DNA of 64,000 bases, taken from the NCBI GenBank assembly GCA_963695195.1, contig CAVOGE010000007.1, positions 1,302,001 through 1,366,000 on the forward strand, read 5' to 3'. The notes beneath the pieces are model-generated. The model searched no databases and was not told the origin of the DNA. It saw only the letters and a list, made by a program, of their open reading frames with translations. This stretch comes from CF-167 sp963695195 (GTDB lineage: Bacteria; Chloroflexota; Limnocylindria; QHBO01). The position numbers and the translations under genes are program-made. Positions 25,134 to 32,209 of the stretch are shown here, piece by piece (within the stretch, counting starts at the first letter, position 1; the number at the start of each line of letters is the position of its first letter).

Positions 25134-25550
25134 ATGCGTATCGAACGAATCGGCGCACTCATCCTGTCCGCGCTCCTGGTCGCCTGCGGATGCACCGCTG
25201 TCGGCTGCAACAACCAGGTGCGTTTCCATAGCGGGACCGATCTGCAACCGGGTGTGCCCTACGAGGTCGCGGTCTGTTTTGATGACCGATGCGAGGAGGC
25301 CTCGTTGACCGCGAGCGAGCTGAGCGCCGGGCTAGTCGGGGGCCTCGGCCTGTGGGCCGATCTCGACACCGTCGAATTCAGCCTGGGCGACGGTGACTTC
25401 GGCGGATCGCACCATGTGACGTACAGCCTCCACGACGCCGACGGCCAGACAATCGCGGCCTTCGACGACACGATCGAGTTGACGAGGAGCGAGCCCAATG
25501 GCGGCTGGCCGTGCGGACCTACCTGTTGGTCCGCAGACCTCGAGCTGTAG
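25134..25550 (+). CDS. Small secreted lipoprotein of unknown function
   Basis: 138 residues. The signal peptide has a lipobox (ALLVACGC) with lipidation Cys near residue 20 and more Cys residues just after (CTAVGCNN), unusual this close to the anchor. The mature part looks beta-rich, with paired Cys (VAVCFDDRCEEA) and a Cys/Trp-rich C-terminus (NGGWPCGPTCWSADLEL), so disulfides are likely. No known family recognised. It is the only gene between the tRNA-Glu and the direct copy of its 3' end, and its composition looks somewhat less GC-rich than the neighbours, both hints of acquisition. It has its own -10 box. Confidence 0.75.
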   Translation: MRIERIGALILSALLVACGCTAVGCNNQVRFHSGTDLQPGVPYEVAVCFDDRCEEASLTASELSAGLVGGLGLWADLDTVEFSLGDGDFGGSHHVTYSLHDADGQTIAAFDDTIELTRSEPNGGWPCGPTCWSADLEL

Positions 25551-25650
25551 CCGTCGAACCATCGATCTGCGCCCGTATCGAAGCCGTCCCATGCGTCCCA
25601 CGGCAGTCACATCCGCCCACCAGCGTGAAACGTGTGGGCAGCTATGCGTG

Positions 25651-25671
25651 GAATCCGGTATGCGGTGCCAG
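25651..25671 (+). repeat. tRNA-Glu 3'-end repeat, right copy (attR-like)
   Basis: Direct repeat of 25073-25093, 20/21 identical, 578 nt downstream. Sequence to its left does not continue the tRNA, so this is a 3' fragment, not a second tRNA. Confidence 0.7.
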
Positions 25672-25806
25672 GCCCGAGTCGGGCTTCGACGCTTGACTGT
25701 CTGGGTCGAGCGCTGCGCGGACGATAGGCACCGTGTCGCCGTGGTCCGGGTGCTATGGTCGATAGCCGCGCAGACTCCCGCCCTCAGGTGAAAGAGAGGC
25801 TGATCG

Positions 25807-26172
25807 ATGGAAGAACAGACCGTTCGCGAACGTGCGCAGGCCCTCTGCGATGCCCTCGTGGCCGGGGACATCGAGCGCGCCACCCAGGATTTCAGCAACG
25901 AGCTGCGACAGAACCTGGGCCAGGTGGTGAGCATGCTGCCGCTCCCATCGAGTGCAGTGACCATCGAATCGGTGGAGCATGGGGGAGCCGGCTACAACGT
26001 CGTCATTCGTCTGGTTGGCGAGACCGAGGAGGATCGGATCCAGATTCGCTGGAAGGATCGCGACGGCCGGGCCACGGTCGTCGAGGCGAGCCACCTGAGT
26101 AAGGCGGAGACGGTCGGCCCGGTTGACCGGGACGATGCGGACGCCGAGGCCGATGCCGACGCGGATGGCTGA
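25807..26172 (+). CDS. Small soluble protein with acidic tail
   Basis: 121 residues with GAGAGG upstream of ATG 25807. The first half is helical (ERAQALCDALVAGDIERATQ), reminiscent of NTF2/SnoaL-like or nuclear-transport-fold small proteins, followed by beta strands (YNVVIRLVGETEEDRIQIRW). The last 15 residues are a striking Asp/Ala/Glu run (DDADAEADADADG), probably disordered. No catalytic motif seen. It lies just beyond the right copy of the tRNA-Glu repeat and reads as an independent gene. Confidence 0.7.
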   Translation: MEEQTVRERAQALCDALVAGDIERATQDFSNELRQNLGQVVSMLPLPSSAVTIESVEHGGAGYNVVIRLVGETEEDRIQIRWKDRDGRATVVEASHLSKAETVGPVDRDDADAEADADADG

Positions 26173-26256
26173 CCGGTCCTGACGCGAGCACCCGCGCGTT
26201 TTCGCGTGCGTGGTCCTCAGGACCGCGGACCGAGCGGCGGTTCGGCGGATGCCGGC

Positions 26257-26937
26257 TCAGGCGTCCGCGACGAAGAGGTCCTTGTCCTCCATCTCCCACG
26301 CGTGGTCGAGCGTGTGGAAGGCCGAGTGTCGGATCAGGAACGGTAGCGTCCACGAGCGCATGCGCCGCTCAACCTTGCCGGCGTTGTATGCGCGCATCGC
26401 CGCGACGTAACTCTCCCGATGCTGGCGCAGTCCATCCGAGGTCAGCGCCGCGCCCTCCGGTATCCGCAAACCCACCTGCTTCGCGAAGTCCTCGCTCTCG
26501 ACGCGGATGGTGTGGCTGATGATCCGGTCGCGGTCGCGTCCTCCGCCGCGCGGACCTTTGCGCATCTCCGGCGAGACCCGCGCCGCGACGCCGTCGAAGA
26601 ACGCCCAGGCGGCCCGCAGCAGCGTGATCCCGCGCTCGAGATCGGCCTCGCTCATCGGTCCCTGCTCCGCTGCCGAGGGCGAGAAGGAGATACCCCAGAA
26701 ATCGGTCGAACCGGTACCGATCTTCTCCTCCACGATCTCGAGCGGCCCGGCGGCGTCGAACTCGCGTGCCATCCCGGCCAGTCCCGCGACCGGCCGATAG
26801 CGCTCCCGATACGACTCGAGCGTCTCCAGCGCGAGTTCGACGGTCGTTGCGCCGCGACTCCACCCGGGCCAGTCCAGGCTGAAAGCTACTGACCGTTTCC
26901 CCTTGGGTCCGCGGTCGATGACGGTGCGCACGGGCAT
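26257..26937 (-). CDS. DinB-like four-helix protein
   Basis: 226 residues from ATG 26937 (ATG 26952 would add five residues). It opens MPVRTVIDRGPKGKRSVAFS then LDWPGWSRGATTVELALETL. The C-terminus has HSAFHTLDHAWEMEDKD with the spaced His residues seen in DinB/YfiT metal-binding helical bundles. Members are thiol-dependent transferases or of unknown role. The long upstream extension of this frame reaches antisense to another gene and lacks support. Single gene, convergent with the acidic-tail protein; an 84-nt gap holds a weak GC-rich hairpin without a T run. Confidence 0.75.
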   Translation of the reverse strand: MPVRTVIDRGPKGKRSVAFSLDWPGWSRGATTVELALETLESYRERYRPVAGLAGMAREFDAAGPLEIVEEKIGTGSTDFWGISFSPSAAEQGPMSEADLERGITLLRAAWAFFDGVAARVSPEMRKGPRGGGRDRDRIISHTIRVESEDFAKQVGLRIPEGAALTSDGLRQHRESYVAAMRAYNAGKVERRMRSWTLPFLIRHSAFHTLDHAWEMEDKDLFVADA

Positions 26938-27097
26938 GCCCCAATATGGCATGCGAATCAACGGGCGTGTGAGGCCACTGAGACCCCGGGGCGGCTGACG
27001 GGGGCACGCCACGTCACCAGCCTGGATCGTCGCCTGAGTCCGGATTCCACCGTGTCCGCGGCCCCTGTCCACCCGCTGTGCGACCTGTGGAAGTGTT

Positions 27098-27106
27098 TGT
27101 GGATAA
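27098..27106 (-). promoter_or_regulatory. DnaA-box-like site (exact TTATCCACA)
   Basis: TGTGGATAA on the plus strand is the exact complement of the E. coli R1 DnaA box. It lies in a roughly 300-nt gene-free stretch (26953-27243) with partial matches nearby (27067-27072, 27086-27092, 27111-27119). Otherwise I see nothing in that stretch. Confidence 0.35.
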
Positions 27107-27243
27107 GTTCGTGGACATACCCCCTTCGCAAGGTCGATATCGGCCCATACCATTCCGCACCGGTGCCTATCCTGAGGGCGGCCCCGATTCTTCGGTCTCA
27201 TCCCATCAATCGCCTGCACAGCCCATCGGAGGCAACCGCCCGC

Positions 27244-27561
27244 ATGTCGCATCGGCCCTCGGCGCCCTCCGCGCGGCTGACACCAGGCGATCCCTCGCAG
27301 GATCTGCCGCCCCCCGATGTGGCCGAGTTCATCCGCTTCTGCCATCGACGAAAGCCGGTCGGATGGCCCGAGTTGTATGACGAGATGTGCGCCGTCGCCG
27401 CACGACGGGAGTTCAACGGGTGGGATATCGATCAGTTCGCGGCCCGCGGGCTGACATTCAGCCTGTTCGAGATGCCGCGCCTGTCCGGTTGGGTCCGGAC
27501 GGTCGTGGCTGCGTCCGTCGAGTCCCAGCACGTGAGCGAGGCCCGCCCCGTAGCAGTCTGA
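27244..27561 (+). CDS. Hypothetical protein, 105 residues
   Basis: Unrecognised small soluble protein. A Ser/Pro-rich first 25 residues are followed by a compact Trp/Cys-containing domain (FIRFCHRRKPVGWPELYDEM, AARREFNGWDIDQFAARGLT). ATG 27244 is preferred over the upstream ATG at 27052, which reads through a region with low-complexity sequence and DnaA-box-like sites. Composition and the absence of a competing frame support a gene. It is flanked on both sides by DnaA-box-like sequences. Confidence 0.6.
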   Translation: MSHRPSAPSARLTPGDPSQDLPPPDVAEFIRFCHRRKPVGWPELYDEMCAVAARREFNGWDIDQFAARGLTFSLFEMPRLSGWVRTVVAASVESQHVSEARPVAV

Positions 27562-27656
27562 ATCCGGCTGCCCGGCAGGGGCGCGGGACACGGAACCTGC
27601 GCAGGCAGCGACCCGCCAAGGGCGAGAGATCCGGGGCCCGGCCATCACCTTGGGAG

Positions 27657-27665
27657 TTGTCCACA
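27657..27665 (+). promoter_or_regulatory. DnaA-box-like site (TTGTCCACA)
   Basis: One mismatch to TTATCCACA; pairs with another one-mismatch site at 27689 in the 156-nt gap between two small genes. Confidence 0.3.
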
Positions 27666-27688
27666 TTGGGGCACGCTGAGGGCCCCGA

Positions 27689-27697
27689 CTATCCACA
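27689..27697 (+). promoter_or_regulatory. DnaA-box-like site (CTATCCACA)
   Basis: One mismatch to the consensus; same orientation as 27657-27665 and 32 nt away from it. Confidence 0.3.
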
Positions 27698-27717
27698 ATC
27701 TGGGCCATGGGCGGGGA

Positions 27718-28017
27718 TCAGTACGTGTGGCGGCGAGCCATCTCCCGCTCGATCATGCGCTCCATGACCATGTATTTCTCGATCCGCCGCCGCAGTTCGT
27801 TGGCTTCCGGCGTGTAGAGGTGCACGAACTGCTGGAGCTCCAGCGACAGCTTGCGGCTGAACATCCGGGCGTGATCCAGGTTGCGGCGCAGGAGCACCTG
27901 GTCCATGCGGCGCAGATGCTCCTCGTTGAGCAGGTCTTCGTCGCGCAGCAGCTGCGTATCGACCTCGATCTGGGTCGGCTGCAGCTGCACCGGGGCGATG
28001 ATGCGGTCGTCGGTCAT
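27718..28017 (-). CDS. Small basic coiled-coil-like protein
   Basis: 99 residues from ATG 28017. Almost entirely helical and charged (LLRDEDLLNEEHLRRMDQVL, MFSRKLSLELQQFVHLYTPE), with heptad-like Leu/Met spacing and an Arg-rich end. No family recognised. The same frame stays open upstream through the tRNA-Arg gene to 28566, but that extension cannot be real, and TAGACT lies 10 nt before ATG 28017. It is the last gene before tRNA-Arg, divergent from it. Confidence 0.65.
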   Translation of the reverse strand: MTDDRIIAPVQLQPTQIEVDTQLLRDEDLLNEEHLRRMDQVLLRRNLDHARMFSRKLSLELQQFVHLYTPEANELRRRIEKYMVMERMIEREMARRHTY

Positions 28018-28080
28018 ATCGGTCGGAAGTCTAGCGCAGGACCGATGTCGCCCGAGGCGTGCGGCTATCCTGTCGGGCGG

Positions 28081-28157
28081 GTCCCCGTAGCTCAGTGGAC
28101 CAGAGCGGCTGCCTTCTAAGCAGCGGGTCGCAGGTTCGAATCCTGCCGGGGACGCCA
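28081..28157 (+). tRNA. tRNA-Arg (anticodon TCT), CCA encoded
   Basis: Complete cloverleaf. Acceptor GTCCCCG pairs with CGGGGAC (28147-28153). The anticodon stem GCTGC/GCAGC encloses loop CTTCTAA, anticodon TCT, reading AGA. T arm GCAGG TTCGAAT CCTGC. Discriminator G and CCA end at 28157. The last 19 bases recur exactly at 29095-29113. Confidence 0.95.
28139..28157 (+). repeat. tRNA-Arg 3'-end repeat, left copy (attL-like)
   Basis: T loop to CCA end. Exact 19-nt match to 29095-29113. Confidence 0.75.
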
Positions 28158-28236
28158 TCGCGCGGGGCTCATCGGCACCCGCCAATTCCAGCAGACCTTC
28201 CAAGTGGGAGATGCCGGTCACGTCAGGAGGTACCCC

Positions 28237-29094
28237 ATGGAGACAAGATCGCAAGCGGTCAAGCTGGCTGACATCGAGGTGTTCGCCGTGAGGGTCGGCG
28301 TGGGAAGGCCCCTGGTGATCTGCGGCGGACCACAGTTGGGTCATCACTACATGCGTCGACTCGACTTCCTTGCCGATGCGCACGAGCTCATCTACTACGA
28401 TGCCCGTGGCAGCGGAAAGACGGAGATGGGCGATCCATCGGCCCTCACCTTCGCGAGTGCCGTCGCCGACCTCGAGGGCCTGCGCGCCGGTCTTGGTATC
28501 GAGCGCCTCAGCGTCCTCGGGCACTCTCTCGGTGGCCACCTGGCGTACCTCTACGCATCGACGCATCCGGAACGGGTCGACGCGTTGGTCCTGGTCGACG
28601 TCGGGCCGCCGTTCGCAGAGGACCAGGCCTCGGAGCTGGGGCGCTCGATGACGGCGAGCCGCACACCGGACGACGACGCGAGGCTCGCGGTGATCCAGGC
28701 ATCGGACGCATTCGGGCAGCGCGAGCCCAAGGCGGTCGAGGACTTGATCCTGAACATCTACGCCCCGTTCTTCCGCGATCGGCGCAGCATCGAGTCAGTC
28801 GAGCTCGGCTTTACCGCCATCACCGCCGCCAACGTGCTCGGCTACGAGGAGCGCCTCGTGGCATCCCTCCCCCAGGAGGATCCGCTGTCACGTCTGGCCA
28901 TGATCGACTGTCCGACCCTGGTGGTGCATGGTGAGCTCGACCCGATTCCCGCCGCATTCGGGCAGTTGCTCGCCGATGCAATCCCGGACGCCACGTTCGC
29001 TCTGCTCCGGGGTGCGAGCCACTTCCCGTTCGTCGAAGACCTTGATCAATTCGAGCAGACCGTCAGAACCTTCCTGTCAGCGCACACCAGCTGA
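28237..29094 (+). CDS. Alpha/beta-hydrolase (proline-iminopeptidase-like), islet cargo
   Basis: 285 residues from ATG 28237, with a perfect AGGAGG Shine-Dalgarno six bases upstream, stronger than most in the window. Catalytic features are complete: oxyanion-side LVICGGPQLGHHYM, YYDARGSGKTEMG, nucleophile elbow SVLGHSLGGHLAYLYA with Ser, acid in VVHGELDPIP and His in GASHFPFVED. The DARGSGKT segment is typical of proline iminopeptidase/haloalkane-dehalogenase-like branches. Substrate unknown. It is the single gene between tRNA-Arg and a copy of the tRNA 3' end and its TGA abuts the repeat, so it may have arrived by integration. Confidence 0.85.
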   Translation: METRSQAVKLADIEVFAVRVGVGRPLVICGGPQLGHHYMRRLDFLADAHELIYYDARGSGKTEMGDPSALTFASAVADLEGLRAGLGIERLSVLGHSLGGHLAYLYASTHPERVDALVLVDVGPPFAEDQASELGRSMTASRTPDDDARLAVIQASDAFGQREPKAVEDLILNIYAPFFRDRRSIESVELGFTAITAANVLGYEERLVASLPQEDPLSRLAMIDCPTLVVHGELDPIPAAFGQLLADAIPDATFALLRGASHFPFVEDLDQFEQTVRTFLSAHTS

Positions 29095-29113
29095 AATCCT
29101 GCCGGGGACGCCA
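29095..29113 (+). repeat. tRNA-Arg 3'-end repeat, right copy (attR-like)
   Basis: Exact 19-nt copy of 28139-28157, 956 nt downstream. It begins on the first base after the hydrolase stop codon. Confidence 0.75.
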
Positions 29114-29177
29114 GCCAGCGGCCCGGTCCGACGCCGGCATGACCGCCGGTCGACCCCGAGCCGCAGCTGGCCGAACG

Positions 29178-29585
29178 TCAGCGGTTGCCGCGCATCGGGA
29201 TGACCGGGCAGACGAACTGCGCGACGGTGGCCCCGATAGTCAGGTCCTCCGCCGACGCGGCGGCGAGTACCTCTTCGGCGCTCCACAGCTGGTACGGGGC
29301 CACGTTCCAGGTCACCGGCCGCACCATCCAACGACCACCGTTGTAGTCGCGGTCACCCGGGGCGGCCTCGGCGACATTGGTCAGACCGCTGCCCAGCGCA
29401 TAGATGGTGTCGTAGGACGAGTCCGGCGCGCCGGTCCCCGACAGGTCGGTCGGAGTGACGACGGTGCGGTACATCACCCCGTCCACGAGGAATGCAGGGC
29501 CGGGTGGGCCGCCGGCAAGCGCGGCTCCGGCGCTCGTCGCAGCGAGCAGGGAGGCAGCCGCAAGGCTGACAAGAAGGCGACGCAT
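29178..29585 (-). CDS. Small secreted protein of unknown function
   Basis: 135 residues. Signal peptide MRRLLVSLAAASLLAATSAG with Ala-x-Ala cleavage near residue 24 and a GAGGA Shine-Dalgarno upstream. The mature part is neutral, with a possible beta-rich body (VDGVMYRTVVTPTDLSGTGA) and one Cys near the end. No family recognised. Its gene faces the tRNA-Arg islet and lies upstream of nothing in its own direction, so it is probably monocistronic. Confidence 0.72.
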   Translation of the reverse strand: MRRLLVSLAAASLLAATSAGAALAGGPPGPAFLVDGVMYRTVVTPTDLSGTGAPDSSYDTIYALGSGLTNVAEAAPGDRDYNGGRWMVRPVTWNVAPYQLWSAEEVLAAASAEDLTIGATVAQFVCPVIPMRGNR

Positions 29586-29722
29586 GGTTCAGTCCTCGAA
29601 GGGCGGACCGTGGCGGTCCGGACCGCCCCGGCGTCATTGCCGAGGCGTCTGCCATGCTGTCGCTGCCGCGCGACGCGATGACAACGCGCCGATGACGTTC
29701 GGGTGACGCACCCGCTGCGCGG

Positions 29723-30673
29723 TTACCTCGCGGCGGCCCCGGTCGGGGCGCGGGTCGACTCGTCAGTGGTCACGCGCTCCTTTGCGTCGCGGATGATGAG
29801 CACCGAGACCGGCGCGTGCAGCAGGACCGAGCGTGCCACGCTGCCGAGCAGCAGCCGCGGCAGCGTCGAGAGGCCGCGCGACCCGAGCACGATCATGTCC
29901 GCACCATCCGCATCCGCTGCGCGGATCAACTGATCCGCGGGAGCTCCGTCACGCAATTCGGTGGTGGCCACCAGGCCGGCCGAGCCGAGGCCTTCGCCGG
30001 CCCGGACCGCGATGTCCGTCAGCTGGTCGCGCCGATCGCTGGCGGTCGAGTCACGGATCTCTCCCCAGGCAGGGTAGAAGGCTGTGCCGATGGAGGTGCC
30101 CCACGCGGTTGGGGGCTCCGCGACGGCGACCACTCGTGCGGCGAGGCCGGCGAAGATGGGCCAGGCGGAGAGCGTCGCAACCGCCCGCTGCGCGCTCTCC
30201 GACCCGTCCACCGCCACGATCATGCGGTGCACGCTTGGACGGCGTGCCACCAGCACGGGGCATGGCGCATGGTCCGCAACCTCGGTCGACACGGACCCGA
30301 GCAGCACGGTCGCCATCGGTCCATGCCCACGGCTGCCGATGACGATCAGATTCGGTTCCAATGCCGTCGCTTCGTCCAGCAGAGCGGTGGCAGGACGCCC
30401 GCGGACGACGCGCGTCTCCACGAGCCGGTCAGGCGTGCGGAGCGGTTCCGCCGCATGCTGCAGCGTCTCCTGGAGATCAGAAAGGATGAGCGCCTCGGAT
30501 TCCGCGGCGTCGCGCGGTATCACGGCCCACTCGGGCGCTCCGAACAGGTCACGGCCACGCTCCAGCGCGGCGACCACGGTGATGGCGGTGCCAGCAGGCC
30601 ATCGAAGCTGTGCCACCAGATCCCGCGCGGCTACCGCTCCCGCAGATCCGTCAAAGGCGAGCATGACGCGCAT
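29723..30673 (-). CDS. Tandem universal stress protein (two UspA domains)
   Basis: 316 residues with AGGAGG upstream of ATG 30673. Two UspA domains of about 145 residues each. Domain 1 begins MRVMLAFDGSAGAVAARDLV and has the ATP-binding loop VIGSRGHGPMATVLLGS; domain 2 begins MIVAVDGSESAQRAVATL and has VLGSRGLSTLPRLLLGSVAR. Both retain the G-x2-G-x9-G-(S/T) pattern of ATP-binding Usp proteins. Typically induced by starvation or redox stress. The next gene on the other side of a roughly 250-nt gap encodes a rubrerythrin-like protein, in keeping with a stress-response neighbourhood. Confidence 0.92.
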   Translation of the reverse strand: MRVMLAFDGSAGAVAARDLVAQLRWPAGTAITVVAALERGRDLFGAPEWAVIPRDAAESEALILSDLQETLQHAAEPLRTPDRLVETRVVRGRPATALLDEATALEPNLIVIGSRGHGPMATVLLGSVSTEVADHAPCPVLVARRPSVHRMIVAVDGSESAQRAVATLSAWPIFAGLAARVVAVAEPPTAWGTSIGTAFYPAWGEIRDSTASDRRDQLTDIAVRAGEGLGSAGLVATTELRDGAPADQLIRAADADGADMIVLGSRGLSTLPRLLLGSVARSVLLHAPVSVLIIRDAKERVTTDESTRAPTGAAAR

Positions 30674-30922
30674 CGGTTTGCCTCCTGTCTCTATTCGCGT
30701 TCAGGGCCGGCACGGGCAGGGCGTCCCGCGCCGGGCCCAACCCCAGCGTCCCAGTTCGCGGCACCCTCGGCGAGGGCCATCGGTCAGGAACGGCCGGGAC
30801 GCAGGTCCCCCCGATCGGTCCATCCGGCCGTCGCTCCGCACGCGCGAAGCGCCGACGATACCCCTGCTGCGTGGGGGCCCATGCATCGCCGCATGCCTGA
30901 TCCGCAACCGGAGGAACGAGAG

Positions 30923-31333
30923 ATGGAAGCCCTGACGCGTCGGCACGTTGAAGAGGCAATGTGCGGAGAGGCGCTTGCGGCGCTGCGCTACGCCCTCTTC
31001 GCCGACCGGGCCACCAGTGAGGGCCTGGACGACATCGCCGAGCTCTTCCGGGAGATCGGTGACGAGGAGCGCCGGGAGCACTTCCGCGAGCTGGCAGAGC
31101 TGCTTGGACTCGTCGGAACGACCAGGGAGAACCTGGAGATGGCGCTTGCCGGAGAGGTCACCGAGCATCGGCGCCGCTATCCGCGGTACGCGGGCGAGGC
31201 GCGCCGCGTGGGTGATGATCTGGTCGCCGAGCAGTTCATCGAGCTGGGCGAGGACGAGCACCGCCACGCCAACCGGTTGCGGGGCGCCCTCCTTGCCAAC
31301 GAAGCGCTTGCCGGCGTGGCTGTCGGCGTCTAG
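30923..31333 (+). CDS. Rubrerythrin-like diiron protein
   Basis: 136 residues from ATG 30923 (GGAGGAACGAG upstream; ATG 30893 is an in-frame alternative). A four-helix ferritin-like fold with paired E-x2-H/E metal ligands: EEAMCGEALAALRYALFADR, FREIGDEERREHFRELAELL, and AEQFIELGEDEHRHANRL. There is no C-terminal rubredoxin domain, as in erythrin/sulerythrin-type proteins. It probably reduces hydrogen peroxide with a diiron site or stores iron. A divergent universal stress gene lies upstream. Confidence 0.88.
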   Translation: MEALTRRHVEEAMCGEALAALRYALFADRATSEGLDDIAELFREIGDEERREHFRELAELLGLVGTTRENLEMALAGEVTEHRRRYPRYAGEARRVGDDLVAEQFIELGEDEHRHANRLRGALLANEALAGVAVGV

Positions 31334-31370
31334 AAGAATCCGCGCACATCACTGACACGAAGAGGGACCA

Positions 31371-32183
31371 ATGGCGGCAGGACCGTCGAATCTGGACTGG
31401 GTGGTCTGTCACGCCGGCACACGGCTGGTGGTACGGCGCCACGTCGCCTGCCCAGCTCGTGGACGGGTACCCGGGCTCGAGTGCCTGGGCTGTCGCTACC
31501 TGACGACCAGTTCGCTTGAGCGCTCCGAGGCCATGTGGTGCGAGGCGCGCGGGCCGGTGGCGATGCTACGCGGCACCCTGGAGGGCGGCGCCGCGAAGCT
31601 CGAGGCGGATCGCCTCGCTGCCGGGCTCGAGGGCGCGGCAGCTCCAGGGCAGACCGGAGTGCTCGAGCAGGGCATGGATCGGCTGGTTGCCGGTCAGCAT
31701 GGTGGCCTCCAGCGCGACGACGCCACGGCGGCGGGCGGAGGCGATCGCGGCATCGAACAGGCGGCGCCCGAGACCCTGGCCGCGCCACGCGTCGGCGACC
31801 GCGACCGCGACCTCCTCGGTTCGGTCGATCCGTTCCGAGTCGAGCGGTTCGAGGCAGAGATGCCCGACGATCATTCCTTGCCCCGCGACCGCCACCCAGC
31901 CATCGCCGCCGCGGTCGCGCCCCCCGGCGAATCGTCGAGCAGCCACGGCCGTGATCTCGCGAGATGCCCCGAAGAAGCGACTGTGGCGGCTCTCCGGACT
32001 GAGCGCCGCGTAGAACGCCGCGATGGCCGGTCCATCGTCCCGGCGGACATGGCGGATATGGGCTCGCGCGGCGTGCATGTGGTCAGCATGGGGCGCGGAT
32101 CGCGGCGAGCACGAGTGCCGTTCGCCCTGCCTGTGCCCGCCGATCGGTCCGCTCCGGTGGGGCCATCGGTCACTCGTCGCTGA
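31371..32183 (+). CDS. Doubtful Cys-rich reading frame; only the first ~65 codons are credible
   Basis: ATG 31371 is preceded by AGAGGGA and opens a frame of unusual sequence, MAAGPSNLDWVVCHAGTRLV, with Cys at about positions 13, 26, 37, 40 and 57 (LECLGCRYLTTSS), a zinc-ribbon-like spacing. Before any stop appears the frame runs antisense through the acetyltransferase gene (31566-32078), where its sequence is low complexity. Either a small Cys-rich gene has lost its stop by frameshift, or the frame is a shadow. The 230 nt between the rubrerythrin-like stop and 31566 have no other coding candidate. Confidence 0.25.
   Translation: MAAGPSNLDWVVCHAGTRLVVRRHVACPARGRVPGLECLGCRYLTTSSLERSEAMWCEARGPVAMLRGTLEGGAAKLEADRLAAGLEGAAAPGQTGVLEQGMDRLVAGQHGGLQRDDATAAGGGDRGIEQAAPETLAAPRVGDRDRDLLGSVDPFRVERFEAEMPDDHSLPRDRHPAIAAAVAPPGESSSSHGRDLARCPEEATVAALRTERRVERRDGRSIVPADMADMGSRGVHVVSMGRGSRRARVPFALPVPADRSAPVGPSVTRR
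31566..32078 (-). CDS. GNAT family N-acetyltransferase
   Basis: 170 residues from ATG 32078. The GNAT fold is clear: IRHVRRDDGPAIAAFYAAL at the start, EEVAVAVADAWRGQGLGRRL with the acetyl-CoA-binding R/Q-x2-G-x-G/A loop, and the last helix VALEATMLTGNQPIHALLEH. Resembles acetyltransferase domains found at the end of acetate-CoA-ligase-type proteins, but here it stands alone. Substrate unknown. Divergent from the CoA-transferase gene. Confidence 0.85.
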   Translation of the reverse strand: MHAARAHIRHVRRDDGPAIAAFYAALSPESRHSRFFGASREITAVAARRFAGGRDRGGDGWVAVAGQGMIVGHLCLEPLDSERIDRTEEVAVAVADAWRGQGLGRRLFDAAIASARRRGVVALEATMLTGNQPIHALLEHSGLPWSCRALEPGSEAIRLELRGAALQGAA

Positions 32184-32197
32184 TCGGCCCGCGGCCG

Positions 32198-32203
32198 TAG
32201 ACT
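32198..32203 (+). promoter_or_regulatory. -10 box of a leaderless promoter (CoA-transferase)
   Basis: TAGACT lies 6 nt before ATG 32210; the same hexamer as at 17294. Confidence 0.5.
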
Positions 32204-32209
32204 CGTCCC

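Larger units (their letters stand above)
25073..25671. mobile_element. Candidate tRNA-Glu-bounded islet, about 0.6 kb, one gene
   Basis: Lies between the 3' end of tRNA-Glu and its direct copy. The boundaries match the T-loop-to-CCA segment used by many tRNA-targeting integrases. It contains one lipoprotein gene (25134-25550) and about 100 nt without a gene; no integrase or excisionase is present. Could be a collapsed island, a non-autonomous cassette or a one-off duplication. It is the first of two such arrangements in the window. Confidence 0.45.
28139..29113. mobile_element. Candidate tRNA-Arg-bounded islet, about 1 kb, one gene
   Basis: Same design as at tRNA-Glu: tRNA, one gene, then a direct copy of the tRNA from T loop through CCA. 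The cargo is an alpha/beta-hydrolase whose stop codon ends exactly where the right repeat begins. No recombinase lies inside. The shared boundaries at both tRNAs point to a common insertion mechanism. Confidence 0.5.

Noticed and set aside
25551..25650. Possible further gene in the tRNA-Glu islet
   Set aside because: Only short frames without start signals or recognisable products.
26180..26210. Hairpin after the acidic-tail gene as a terminator
   Set aside because: Imperfect stem with a mismatch and wobble, and no T run follows.
27060..27720. Calling this the replication origin
   Set aside because: DnaA-like boxes are present but no dnaA, dnaN, gyrase or AT-rich unwinding element is seen, so it is reported only as a box cluster.
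28018..28566. Extension of the coiled-coil gene upstream
   Set aside because: Would read through the tRNA-Arg gene and the hydrolase start region.
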